This document shows, one piece after another, positions 20,664 to 29,758 of a DNA stretch of 39,967 nucleotides. The stretch's first letter is position 1; each line of letters begins with the position of its first letter. Both the position numbers and the translations under genes were made by a program. Origin of the DNA: a virus; the IMG/VR virus record IMGVR_UViG_3300035681_000051, positions 1 through 39,967 of that record. The stretch is one strand, 5' to 3'. The notes beneath the pieces are model-generated. The model was given only the letters and a program-made list of their open reading frames with translations. It ran no database searches and was not told where the DNA came from.

Positions 20664-20977
20664 CTCTCCCTCTCTCTGATACGGTCTCGGAAGAAGTACA
20701 GAATAGCAGAAACCACTGCCCCTCCGTACTTGGTAACTGTTGCCAAAAGTGTGGCGAATGCGCTGAAATTGTTGGCCCCGATGTAGTGGTCTTTTCTAGG
20801 TGTAGCGGTCACCTGCGATGCGGCAGAAATGCTGACGCTAACCTCGGACGGACCGAAGAAGAAGCTCTCCTGCCAATTGTGCTCCTGGGCCTGGCCAGTG
20901 ATTAGGCGGGACCGGAACGCAGTGGACATTCCGTACACTGACGTGAGGTACGGACGTGAACCAATCCCACGCCTCAC
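20660..20977 (-). CDS. Hypothetical protein with C-terminal membrane segment (105 aa)
   Basis: GTG start at 20977 with GGAGGGG upstream. The polar N-terminal two thirds are followed by a moderately hydrophobic segment (FATLLATVTKYGGAVVSAIL) and a strongly basic end (FRDRIRERER). It could be a second lysis membrane protein or a small tail protein. Unassigned. Confidence 0.6.
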   Translation of the reverse strand: MRRGIGSRPYLTSVYGMSTAFRSRLITGQAQEHNWQESFFFGPSEVSVSISAASQVTATPRKDHYIGANNFSAFATLLATVTKYGGAVVSAILYFFRDRIRERER

Positions 20978-21784
20978 TTACCCCTCCGTATATCGGATGT
21001 TCGCCCAGATGGTAGTGGCGGTGGTAGCGGACGGCAGCCAGACAATGAACGGAACAGTGTTGTTGTAGAGTCTTGGCATACCGCAAGCCACGGCGTCCTG
21101 GTTCACGTTCAGTGCAACCACTGGAACGCCAATCTCGGCAAGCACTCGGTAAAGAACAAGGTGAATGGCGCCCGTAACGTAAGACGTGCCAAGGGTGACC
21201 GACTCCACACTTCTGACACCAGTATCTCCTGCCTGAAGGAAGAACGGAACAAACGTCCCGGCTGCGGCCGAGGCAGGGAAGCTCGGCATGGTGCCGGTTC
21301 TGCCCGCCGTGCCTGCCTGGTTTGTGTACGAAATTGTGGTGTTTGCAATGGCGCCAGCGTTGGTGGTGGCAGTGGACACTTCCAGGGCAGCGTATACGCC
21401 TTCTCCGTTGGTGGTTCCGTCCAGGTCCCTCGCTGGAATTGCAACTGGCGTAATGGCCTGTGCAGTAGTGGTGGTGACCACAAGACCGGAATTGTGCCAT
21501 AGCCTATCCAGCAGAAGCACAGAGCCAACAAGCGATGCGCTAGCGCTGATGCCAGCAAGGTACTTGTTTCCAGAACTCGGGTTGGAGAACGGAATCTGAC
21601 CAGCGTACGTGGTGAGCGCGGCCCCGTTGATGCCGGGAGCGGGTGGTGCCCCGGCTCCTGGAATGCCGGCGGTGTAGAGCGTGCTGTGAAGAACGCCGGG
21701 GGCCTCCATGGTTCCGGTGGTCTTCTGGAATCTCCCTGGCTGATTCAGCCCAGCAATTAGGGTGTCAATGCTTGTAACGGCCAT
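20978..21784 (-). CDS. Virion structural protein, possibly tail or fibre (268 aa)
   Basis: Gly/Ala/Ser/Thr-rich beta composition, no long helices, in the small tail-gene cluster. It begins MAVTSIDTLIAGLNQPGRFQ, and the second half has strands such as AIHLVLYRVLAEIGVPVVAL. Resembles uncharacterised phage structural proteins. Exact role not visible. Confidence 0.6.
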   Translation of the reverse strand: MAVTSIDTLIAGLNQPGRFQKTTGTMEAPGVLHSTLYTAGIPGAGAPPAPGINGAALTTYAGQIPFSNPSSGNKYLAGISASASLVGSVLLLDRLWHNSGLVVTTTTAQAITPVAIPARDLDGTTNGEGVYAALEVSTATTNAGAIANTTISYTNQAGTAGRTGTMPSFPASAAAGTFVPFFLQAGDTGVRSVESVTLGTSYVTGAIHLVLYRVLAEIGVPVVALNVNQDAVACGMPRLYNNTVPFIVWLPSATTATTIWANIRYTEG

Positions 21785-22153
21785 TTAGCCCTCCTCAATC
21801 GTGATGTCGCCAACCTGGAATCTTGCACCCTCACCCGAGCCAATGGAGACCGGGGTAACGTCGCCGTAGTACAGCATGTTGCCACCAGAAACAGCGTCAA
21901 AGATGGCAACGGACACAACTGTACCCCAGGACGTTCCAGCAATGCCAAAGTCGGGAGCGTCAGTGTTTGAGGTTACCCCGAGCGCAGGAACACCAAACGT
22001 GACGGACTGCCTGGCGTATCCACCGCCAGAAACCTCAGTTCCGGGAGCAACGTCAGTGCATGCGGTCGTGTGAAGGCTGACATAAACGGTACCAGTTCTC
22101 AGGTACGCGTTGATGACAATGTCTTCTAGGTAGTTGCTTTTGCCGGACGCCAC
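21785..22153 (-). CDS. Phage tail-fibre-type protein family (122 aa)
   Basis: The pattern SNYLEDIVINAYL, VYVSLHTTACTD, EVSGGGYARQSVTF, WGTVVSVAIFDA, GGNMLYYGDVTP, FQVGDITIEEG is that of a common small phage protein family usually annotated as tail fibre protein. Full length for that family. It may decorate the tail or fibres; direct function is not established. Confidence 0.8.
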   Translation of the reverse strand: MASGKSNYLEDIVINAYLRTGTVYVSLHTTACTDVAPGTEVSGGGYARQSVTFGVPALGVTSNTDAPDFGIAGTSWGTVVSVAIFDAVSGGNMLYYGDVTPVSIGSGEGARFQVGDITIEEG

Positions 22154-22543
22154 TTAGGCCCCCGTAATGCCGTTGGTTCTGTACGAGTCCGGCGAGCTGA
22201 CGTACCACTTGATGCTGCCAACACCTGCCGCAATCACATCAAGTGTGGAAAGTACATGGGTGGGAATCCATAGGTCAATTCTGGAGCCAGAAGGCAGCTT
22301 TAGGCCGTTAGCTGTCGTGGTTGCGGCTGCAGTGGCAGTCTCTTTGAATCTCAGATAGCAGTCATTGGAGACGCACTCAAAAGTGACCCACACAAACCCC
22401 TTGGGCCTGTCTGCCGCTGGAAGTCCGGTCCAAAGTGCAACGTTGGCAGCCGCGGCACCCGTAGCAGCGGTCTGAACGACCTGCTTACCATCATCGGATG
22501 GCGGTAGTCTCTGGTAGAATCCACTCTGTGCGTCCTTGCTCAT
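22154..22543 (-). CDS. Structural-type hypothetical protein (129 aa)
   Basis: Beta-rich with Ala/Thr-rich middle (AATGAAAANVALWTGL, ETATAAATTTANGLKL). It sits at the start of the small tail cluster, immediately after the metalloprotease gene. No family is recognised. Composition and context suggest a virion protein. Confidence 0.65.
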   Translation of the reverse strand: MSKDAQSGFYQRLPPSDDGKQVVQTAATGAAAANVALWTGLPAADRPKGFVWVTFECVSNDCYLRFKETATAAATTTANGLKLPSGSRIDLWIPTHVLSTLDVIAAGVGSIKWYVSSPDSYRTNGITGA

Positions 22544-22561
22544 GCGAAAATCATACCACCT

Positions 22562-23200
22562 TCAGGGTTGGACACAAGGATTCATTGGACGGTCACATTT
22601 GTTGGCTCGGCAGAATTCTTCCAAGTCTCTGGACGCCAGGCAGGGCGCAATTTCTCGGTATCCGGCCTCCATGACGCAACTTCCACTGCACTGGATGTGG
22701 TGGGCCCCGAGAACATGTCCAAACTCGTGGATTGCAATGAGTTTTTCCATGTCACTGTCTTCCATTCGGTCACGAATCAGCACAACCTTCACCCCGAAAG
22801 GTCCCGGGCCGTAGATTCCGCCAGGAGGAGACGTAAAGGCAAGGTGGTAGGAGCTTGTGGTCTCGTCTAGGTACTGTACGAACGGGTCGTCACCGTCAGC
22901 CTTGAGAAGGACATGGTGAAACTCGTGTCTTTTTGGTGCGGTTGGGTCTGAATGGTTCACGTCCCATGTGAAGGTAATGGAGACCATTCCATTGGTTGCC
23001 CTTTCCCACTCCTTGGCTGCCCCCAGAATCGCTTTCCGGTCTTTGGCAGTAAAGGACATGTCCGCATGGAACGGAAGCTCTACGGTCGGTCCTGGGGGCC
23101 CTGGCTCCTTTGGTCTAGGGCTGCATGACGGGGTGAACAGGACGTACAGGCACACAATGTAGCACAGTGCTTTACTGATCAGATTGCGTAGGTGTTGCAT
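22562..23200 (-). CDS. Lipoprotein-type matrixin metalloprotease (212 aa)
   Basis: The zinc motif HEFGHVLGAHH (H158, E159, H162, H168) and a following VMEAG Met-turn (Met177) define a matrixin-like metzincin. The N-terminus MQHLRNLISKALCYIVCLYV is a signal with a lipobox-like TPSC (Cys26), then a Pro-rich linker. Extra Cys pairs near the C-terminus fit an exported enzyme. Start at ATG 23200 with GGAG upstream, inside the end of the ejection-protein gene. It could cut host surface proteins during entry or release. Confidence 0.8.
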   Translation of the reverse strand: MQHLRNLISKALCYIVCLYVLFTPSCSPRPKEPGPPGPTVELPFHADMSFTAKDRKAILGAAKEWERATNGMVSITFTWDVNHSDPTAPKRHEFHHVLLKADGDDPFVQYLDETTSSYHLAFTSPPGGIYGPGPFGVKVVLIRDRMEDSDMEKLIAIHEFGHVLGAHHIQCSGSCVMEAGYREIAPCLASRDLEEFCRANKCDRPMNPCVQP

Positions 23201-25529
23201 ATGGGCTCTCCGTGATTCCGGCCTTTCCTGCCGGCGATGACGACTGCGACTCTTCCTGTTCCTTGGCCGCCGCAGCTTCCGCATAGGCTTCCTGGTTACG
23301 TTTGATGAACTCTGGCTCCATAACCCTGTCCACCGGCTCTCCAAGAAGCAAGCTCAGCTCAACAAGTTTGGAGGCATGGATACCATTTCCAGACATCTGC
23401 ACCTTTGCAACACTGTCTCTCACTGAATTCACAATTTGTCTGTGCAGGTCCTTCCAAATCGTTTTAAACGTGTTAGCTTCGTCTTTGCTGAGCGCTCCGG
23501 ACATAAGCGCTTTGATTGCGGCGGTCGGGTTGCTGACGATATTCCAGGTACGAACGGCGTTTAGCTGGTCCCTGGTCAGTACGGACGACTGGTAGGACTT
23601 TCTCATACTACCTAGCTTGGCCGAATTCGCAGCCGAGATACGCTCTCCAACCATCGCGACCGACTTGTCGTAGTTCGCCATCACGGACTTATGCAGCTCA
23701 GGCGATGGGGATAGTCTGCCCACGTACTTGGTGAGCGCCTCACGGTACGACGGGGAAGAAACTCTGTCGTACTCCTTGAGAATCTTCTTGTAGGAGGCCG
23801 GCGTAGGAGTCTCCATGTGGTGCTGCTTGGTGGCAACCTTTCCTCCAGTAGTCAGGAACGCAGTTGCTGCCTTTCCCGCAATCTCCGCAGTGGACTTGGT
23901 CATGGCAGCAAGCTCGCCAGAGATGGCCATTCTCTCCATGGCCTCTTTCACGTGTGGACCGTTCAGTACGTACCTGGCAGCTCTTGCTGCGCTGTAGCCA
24001 AGGGCTCCAGCGATTGGGTTAGTGGCGGCCCCAATGGCTGTTGCGTAGGCCATGTCCGAGAGCGCTTCAGAGATTCCACCGGCTGCAGCTGCTGGCTGCT
24101 TTTTGAACAGCTCACCAGCCTTGGCTGCATCAAGGATACTCTCGTTCATGGAGCGCTTGAGCATGGCTGCCCTTACGGCTTCAGATGAGCCAACAGAGTC
24201 AATCTCAGTGGCAATGGCTGCCCTTACGGCGTCCGACTTTGCCATGTTGTAAATCTTCAGAACACGCTCACCGTCCAGCGTCTCTGGCATGTTTGCCCTT
24301 TCCAGTCTGCTTGCTAGGCCAGAAATCTTGCCAGCCTCAGCAGCGGGTGCGGGAACGGTAGGAGTGGGACCTGGAACCCAGCCGTCACCGCCAGTGAATG
24401 ACCTTGGAGCGCGAGCCTCTCCGGGCATTCTCTTTGGGGTGGTGAATGACGACATATCTCTCGGGCGAGGAGCAAACACAGCTGATTCGCCGGCCTCAGC
24501 CTCTCTGATGGCTCCAACAATTCTTGCCTTGGTGATTTTTACGTCTGAAGACCCGAGAGCGGATACAAGCTCGTTCTTTGCCTGCGCAATGTTCTCTTTT
24601 GCCTTAGCCACGACATCAAACTTGTTGTCAATACCGGAGAACTCCTTGGCCGCAATGGACTCGTACTCCTTTGGCACATTCAGCTTCTTGGCCAGCTTCT
24701 CTTCAACCTCGTTTGCGAACTTGGTGGACAGCTTCTCCCCAACCGATTCCAGACCCTCAGCGGCAAGTCTTCCACCGATACCGAGACCGGCACCAAGGAA
24801 GAACCCGCCACCAGTATGGGCGGCAAGAGCGGCAGCCGTAAGCGGCTTGTCGTGAAGCGTGGCGTCAGAAACGTAGTTGCCGGCGGAGTAGATGGCTCCG
24901 TGAGCGCCATTGCCAAGGCCGGCGTTGATGATGCGATTAAGCTTCTCTCCCCTTCCAAGGGATGCGGCAGCGTCAGCCGCAATGGCCTCGCCAAGGGCTC
25001 TTTCGGCAACCCCAACACCTTCCCTAGCGGCAAGCTCTGCGGATACGTCTACGGCCTCCCTGAGGCCAAGCTTCTCGGCAATACCAAGACCCTTCAGAGC
25101 GATTCTACCACCCTGAACTGCCTCCTCCACTGGAATCATTGCGGAGGCGGCTAGGCCTAAACCGTGACCAATGGTTTCCGCGTCACCGGTTCCAGCACGC
25201 TCCATCGCAAGCTCTCTGGACTTGTTCCACTCGCCAAGTCCAAACTGCCCATTCGTAAGAGCGTCACCGGCCTCCAGCGCCTTCTGGATGGCAAACGGAG
25301 CCATCCCAAGAGACACCTCCGACGTAACGCCACGGTAGTAGCGTTCTGCTGGAGACATGGTCTTGTAGGTGTCAATGTCCTTGTACATCTGCTTTGCAGA
25401 CTGCTCAGACACAACCGTATCGTTCTTGCGTAGAGAATTTTCTCCGATGACCTTCGGCATTCCGCCGTCGTCAACAACAACGGCCTTGCCACCATCTTCG
25501 GCAAAGTCCTCAGGGGAGAAGTCACCCAT
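23172..25529 (-). CDS. Large internal virion (ejection-type) protein (785 aa)
   Basis: Ala/Gly-rich, with long helical stretches and glycine-rich hydrophobic patches near 220-270 (GGGFFLGAGLGIGGRLAAEG), as membrane-interacting ejection proteins have. The first ~50 residues (MGDFSPEDFAEDGG, VIG, SEQSAKQMY) resemble those of the 845-aa neighbour. No lytic transglycosylase motif is seen. It lies in the tail/internal protein block. Confidence 0.65.
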   Translation of the reverse strand: MGDFSPEDFAEDGGKAVVVDDGGMPKVIGENSLRKNDTVVSEQSAKQMYKDIDTYKTMSPAERYYRGVTSEVSLGMAPFAIQKALEAGDALTNGQFGLGEWNKSRELAMERAGTGDAETIGHGLGLAASAMIPVEEAVQGGRIALKGLGIAEKLGLREAVDVSAELAAREGVGVAERALGEAIAADAAASLGRGEKLNRIINAGLGNGAHGAIYSAGNYVSDATLHDKPLTAAALAAHTGGGFFLGAGLGIGGRLAAEGLESVGEKLSTKFANEVEEKLAKKLNVPKEYESIAAKEFSGIDNKFDVVAKAKENIAQAKNELVSALGSSDVKITKARIVGAIREAEAGESAVFAPRPRDMSSFTTPKRMPGEARAPRSFTGGDGWVPGPTPTVPAPAAEAGKISGLASRLERANMPETLDGERVLKIYNMAKSDAVRAAIATEIDSVGSSEAVRAAMLKRSMNESILDAAKAGELFKKQPAAAAGGISEALSDMAYATAIGAATNPIAGALGYSAARAARYVLNGPHVKEAMERMAISGELAAMTKSTAEIAGKAATAFLTTGGKVATKQHHMETPTPASYKKILKEYDRVSSPSYREALTKYVGRLSPSPELHKSVMANYDKSVAMVGERISAANSAKLGSMRKSYQSSVLTRDQLNAVRTWNIVSNPTAAIKALMSGALSKDEANTFKTIWKDLHRQIVNSVRDSVAKVQMSGNGIHASKLVELSLLLGEPVDRVMEPEFIKRNQEAYAEAAAAKEQEESQSSSPAGKAGITESPYATPTQSDQ

Positions 25530-28066
25530 TAGTTCTTACCTGGCTTCAGTCTTCCAAGACGCTGAATTCGCTGTCTCTCCAGGTCCATAGAGTTGCTGGA
25601 CTGAAAGTATTTTGCGAGAGCAAGCGTGGTTAGGTTATCAACCTCCTTCTGGTCAGAGCCGGTGCCAGGCTTGTTGGCCGCCAGAGCCTTTCTGACACCC
25701 TCCTTCGCAATGGCAACCTGCTTCTTCACGAGAAGGTCCTCATACGTGTTGGCGTAGTCCTCCATCTTCTTGAAGTCGTCCATTCTCGGCATACCCTTCT
25801 CGTGGTTGCGAATCTCTGAGGTGGTCATGCTCTTTCCGGCAGACTCACCAAGCTTCATGTTGGAGATGTTGACGAGTGCTGTCAGTAGCTTGTCGGTTGC
25901 CTCTCGCTCTTTCTTGGCAACAGGGTTGTCTCCAAGACCAGCAGCTGCAGACGCAGCCCTAGCAGCGCGAATCTTCTCCTGCCACTCGGACGACTTGAGC
26001 GCACCAAGAATTAGCAGTGGCTTTCCAATGACATCGTTGACCGGCTTTCCCTGCTCCGCGGCAACCGACTTGATTCCATCAATGGCCTCAAAAAGCTCCT
26101 TCATCTGAGCAACTCTTGCCGGGTAGTTCTCCTCAGAGAACTCCTTGTCAACAGCTCCATTGTTTTCGCTGAGCTTTGAGATTGCGGTGGAGTAGTCAGA
26201 CTTTGCCATCTGGTGAGCCTGGGCAATAAGACCGCGTGGGTCCTTTACCTTTGACTGATTGTTTGAAAGCTCAAGAATTCTCTTGTTCACTGCGCTGATG
26301 TACGCCTCCTGTGCGGCGTTTGATAGAATGTTGGCATACTCAGCCTTCTGCTCCTTGGTTCCGATGTCTCTCTGGCGAACCCATTCTGCGATTTTGATTT
26401 TGTCTTTGGTGATTTCTGACGCAATCTCACGAACCTCATTAGGGTCACGCTGAGCCCAGGTGACAGTATTGGAGTCGTCGTAGATTCTCTTCAGCGTCTT
26501 ACCCATGACAGCGTCTCCGGGAGACCTTGCTGGCTTTTCTGGACCAATCTCGTCCTTCGGCGGCGGGATGGGTTTTCCCGGGGTTGGGTTGTAGTTGCTT
26601 GCCTGTGGTGAGGCGGCAGGAGCCACTCCAGTCTGCGCAGAAACGCCAGACTGACCACGAAGGTTTGCCGCATACTCGGTTAGTCTGTTCAGTCCGGAAG
26701 ATAGTCCGGAAGTGACCGGGTTGTTTGCTACCATGTCTGGGCCGGAAGGAAAGCCCTGCTCTGGGCCGCTGCCAGCCGGAGAGAACGGTGCCGGAGACGG
26801 GGTGGCGGACATATCTTTGTCAGTGGTGTCCTTTAGAAGTCTTGGCTCCTGACCGGCCGGAACAAAGGTCTCACCAATCCACTTTCCAGCAGTATCGTCG
26901 GCGTACTTGCTTTCGTTGCTGAACGTTGGGTGGTTTGGCTTCTTGAACGTGTCCGGCCAGTGTCCGCCCTTTGGCTTTCTGATTCCAGCCTTGAACGCTC
27001 CACGAAAGTCGTAGTCCTCACCGGAGTCATTTGGAGCAACGGTGTTCTTCCACGCCATGTAGAGCTTCTCCTGCTGTGGGGATAGCGGAGTGTCGTACTT
27101 GGACGCCTCGGTCTTGGTCTGAACTGGATAGATTGCGTTGGAGCCAGCCGCTGGGTCGGCGTACATCGCAAGTGCCGCAGGAACAAACTGCGCGCCGCGA
27201 TGGAGGGCAGCGTTTAGCTGCATGGACTTCACCTGGGACGACGTGTCAAACCTGGTGGCCATCTCCAGTGCCTGGTTCTTCTTGTCCTCGCCCTGGAAGC
27301 GCATGGATAGAGCCTTCAGCTTTTCGGAGGCGGCGTCGTCGTACGCCTTGGACATGGCAACCCTCGCAAGCCGCTCGTCACCGTACAGTTTGGTGTATCT
27401 GTCCAGCGCGTTCACCGCACCCATTCTCTTGGTGCCCAGCGCATCAATCCTCTCCTGCTGCTTGTCCATCTCGCGCGCAACGTAATCGTTGTACATCTTC
27501 ACTCCAGACTCTGGAGTGTTGGAGAACAGCGGGCTTAGGGCAGCTGCAATTGTGGCAGCGGCCTGGGCGGGGTTTGCGTAAAGGTCACCCTTCGCCATGG
27601 AGCGGCGATAGATTTCCTTGTCCATGCGCTCAATGTTTGCCTGCCTGTTACGGCGGTCGGCAAGGTTTGCCTGCTCTGCGGAATTTATTTCAGAGCTTCT
27701 ACCTAGGGCGGCATCAGCGTCGGCCGCAACGCGATTAGACTGCTGGATAAGCGCATCACCCTGGGCGTTGCCAGCGGCAAGAGCGGCAGCCCTCTGGGCT
27801 GCTTCCTTCTCTCTTAGGGACTGAACTTCCTTGATTCCACCAACAACGCCGTAGTCGGTTCCAGGACCAACTGGGACTGCGGAAGCAGGGGCCTGCTGCT
27901 GAGGGGCTAGCTTGGTAGCATGGTAAAGCTCCGACGTTGACCCCTCGGACTGGGCAAGCGAAAGCTTTGGGCCAATTACTGAAGGAGTTGAGCCGTCAGG
28001 GATTCGCTTATCAATGTTGCTATCGTCATTGCCGGCGAAGTCTTCCGGGGAGTAGTCGTCTGCCAT
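25529..28066 (-). CDS. Large internal virion (ejection-type) protein (845 aa)
   Basis: Begins MADDYSPEDFAGNDD, matching the N-terminus of the next gene's product. Long charged helices (about 80-290 and 560-840) flank a Pro/Ser/Gly-rich middle (about 400-520). Size, helicity and position after the small Gln-rich proteins fit T7-like internal core proteins. No enzymatic motif is visible. Confidence 0.65.
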   Translation of the reverse strand: MADDYSPEDFAGNDDSNIDKRIPDGSTPSVIGPKLSLAQSEGSTSELYHATKLAPQQQAPASAVPVGPGTDYGVVGGIKEVQSLREKEAAQRAAALAAGNAQGDALIQQSNRVAADADAALGRSSEINSAEQANLADRRNRQANIERMDKEIYRRSMAKGDLYANPAQAAATIAAALSPLFSNTPESGVKMYNDYVAREMDKQQERIDALGTKRMGAVNALDRYTKLYGDERLARVAMSKAYDDAASEKLKALSMRFQGEDKKNQALEMATRFDTSSQVKSMQLNAALHRGAQFVPAALAMYADPAAGSNAIYPVQTKTEASKYDTPLSPQQEKLYMAWKNTVAPNDSGEDYDFRGAFKAGIRKPKGGHWPDTFKKPNHPTFSNESKYADDTAGKWIGETFVPAGQEPRLLKDTTDKDMSATPSPAPFSPAGSGPEQGFPSGPDMVANNPVTSGLSSGLNRLTEYAANLRGQSGVSAQTGVAPAASPQASNYNPTPGKPIPPPKDEIGPEKPARSPGDAVMGKTLKRIYDDSNTVTWAQRDPNEVREIASEITKDKIKIAEWVRQRDIGTKEQKAEYANILSNAAQEAYISAVNKRILELSNNQSKVKDPRGLIAQAHQMAKSDYSTAISKLSENNGAVDKEFSEENYPARVAQMKELFEAIDGIKSVAAEQGKPVNDVIGKPLLILGALKSSEWQEKIRAARAASAAAGLGDNPVAKKEREATDKLLTALVNISNMKLGESAGKSMTTSEIRNHEKGMPRMDDFKKMEDYANTYEDLLVKKQVAIAKEGVRKALAANKPGTGSDQKEVDNLTTLALAKYFQSSNSMDLERQRIQRLGRLKPGKN

Positions 28067-28069
28067 GGA

Positions 28070-28504
28070 TTACTTCCCCATCATGTAGCCAGAGATGGCT
28101 GCGTTTCTTGGGTTTGCACCAACCTGGGCGCCAACCTGTCTACGCTGCATCTCGGCCTGAATCTGTTCTGCCGTTGGTCCACGCTGGGCCTGAGGGGGCG
28201 GAGCCTGGTACTGCTGGGCCTGTCCACTGACGTTCGGTGGTGGGATGTACTGAGCTGTTGGGTTTGCGTTGCCACGAACGGAGCCCATCATGCCGGCCAT
28301 GGAACGCTGGGGAGGTCCCGCTGCACGGTTTCTGTTTGGGTCCATCGCCATGGCTCTACGCTTCTCCATCTGCGTTCTCATGTACTGAGCGTTCGCATCA
28401 GCGTTTAGGTCAACGCCCTGCGAAATGGCAGCAGCCTGAGCTGCCTGCTGTGATGGCGGCATGTACTGAATGGAACTGCCACCCATACCAAGTCTGTTCG
28501 GCAT
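28070..28504 (-). CDS. Pro/Gln/Met-rich virion-type protein (144 aa)
   Basis: Low-complexity sequence beginning MPNRLGMGGSSIQYMPPSQQ, with many Gln, Ala, Pro and Met. It carries the LGMG word also present in the two preceding gene products. Likely a disordered internal or tail-assembly protein. The TAATG start couples it to the 57-aa gene. Confidence 0.65.
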   Translation of the reverse strand: MPNRLGMGGSSIQYMPPSQQAAQAAAISQGVDLNADANAQYMRTQMEKRRAMAMDPNRNRAAGPPQRSMAGMMGSVRGNANPTAQYIPPPNVSGQAQQYQAPPPQAQRGPTAEQIQAEMQRRQVGAQVGANPRNAAISGYMMGK

Positions 28505-28677
28505 TAGAATCTACTCCCACCCATACCAAGGTTGTACTGTTCGGCCATTACGGCGTCATCGTTTAGGTCCTGCACGTATTTGTTCGCATCCTCAAGCTCC
28601 TTTTTGGGGGACTTGTACCCGGCATAGTCCGAGTCCTGAATGCGCTTCTGTAGCTCAAGAATTTGCTTGTAGTCCAT
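28504..28677 (-). CDS. Small LGMG-motif protein (57 aa)
   Basis: Begins MDYKQILELQKRIQDSDYAG and ends YNLGMGGSRF. A helical charged body with the LGMG tail motif repeated in both neighbours. Start and stop both form TAATG overlaps. Probably part of the same internal-protein assembly. Confidence 0.7.
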   Translation of the reverse strand: MDYKQILELQKRIQDSDYAGYKSPKKELEDANKYVQDLNDDAVMAEQYNLGMGGSRF

Positions 28678-29738
28678 TACTGGTCCGGCGGCTCGTAAGT
28701 GTTGGTGCGAACGTCAACCTCTCTCTTTTTCGGAAGACCCGAGAGAGAGTTGACACCGCTTTGAGCGGTACCAAGAAGGCGCTGGGTTGCGGTCTGTCTG
28801 GCCTGAGCATTCTGCGCAGCGATTCCAGACTCGCGAGCCTGCCTCTCCTGCTCAGCATCGGCAAGGTATCTGTTTCTGTTGTCGTCCATCTGGGACTGAC
28901 CCATACCAAGGTGCTGCGAATCCGTGCCGTATCCACGGCCAAGGTTTCCATAACCAAGAGCAACGTTGGACTGACCGATTCCGAGCTGTCCGTAGTTGGC
29001 TCCGGCATTCAGCATCCCAAGACCGTACTGGTCGTTCTGGCTCTGGTTAAACTTTGCCATGTCATTTCCCATACCAAGACGGCTCTGGTCGGAAGCTCGT
29101 AGCTGCCCAGACATCTGACCGTAGGCGTTTCTGGCATTCGCCATCTCGGCTGCGCGCATCTGTCCAGCCTGATTGAAGGCGTCAGCCTGTAGACCGGCGG
29201 TGGCCATTGCAGCGTTGCCCTGGGCGTTGGCTAGAGCGGCGGCTCCGCGGGCCCCACCAGCAGACGCCGACTGAGCTGCAGAGGCTCTATCAAGGCCCGA
29301 CTGCAGCTGATACGCGGCCTCTGATGGGGCAAGGCCCATAGCGGCATCCCTTGCCAGCCCAACGGCTCCTGTCATGTCTCCGCGAGCCTGAGCGTCCAGG
29401 TCGCTCATCCACTGAGACTCCTGAGCCCCAGCTCTTCCCTGGGCACCTAGACCCTCTCCATACAGGCTTCCGGCCATGCCCGCATACTGGCCAGCCTGAG
29501 CGTTAGCGGCGTCTTCGCTGCCCCAAGAACGCTGCTGACCGTAGTCAGAGGTCTCACGAAGGGCGGGATCAATAACGGTTCTGTCGTAGTTTGGGTTGCT
29601 GTACTGGTAGTTGTGCTCACCCTTCCAATCCTCATATCCCTCCTCCGCAAGGCCTAGAGCGCTCTTGGCGCCGTCGCCAAGAAATTCTGCCCCCTTCTTC
29701 ACGTAGTCAATGGGATTGAATGGATTGAAGTCACTCAT
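28677..29738 (-). CDS. Gln/Ala/Gly-rich internal virion-type protein (353 aa)
   Basis: Low-complexity helical protein with repeated Gln/Asn/Met-Gly words (SRLGMGNDMAKFNQSQND, YGLGML, LGMGQSQMDDNRNRY). It begins MSDFNPFNPIDYVKKGAEFL. Located between the nozzle protein and the large internal proteins, it fits a smaller ejection or tail-lumen protein. Function not proven. Confidence 0.65.
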   Translation of the reverse strand: MSDFNPFNPIDYVKKGAEFLGDGAKSALGLAEEGYEDWKGEHNYQYSNPNYDRTVIDPALRETSDYGQQRSWGSEDAANAQAGQYAGMAGSLYGEGLGAQGRAGAQESQWMSDLDAQARGDMTGAVGLARDAAMGLAPSEAAYQLQSGLDRASAAQSASAGGARGAAALANAQGNAAMATAGLQADAFNQAGQMRAAEMANARNAYGQMSGQLRASDQSRLGMGNDMAKFNQSQNDQYGLGMLNAGANYGQLGIGQSNVALGYGNLGRGYGTDSQHLGMGQSQMDDNRNRYLADAEQERQARESGIAAQNAQARQTATQRLLGTAQSGVNSLSGLPKKREVDVRTNTYEPPDQ

Positions 29739-29758
29739 AGCTCGTACAATACCTCCGA

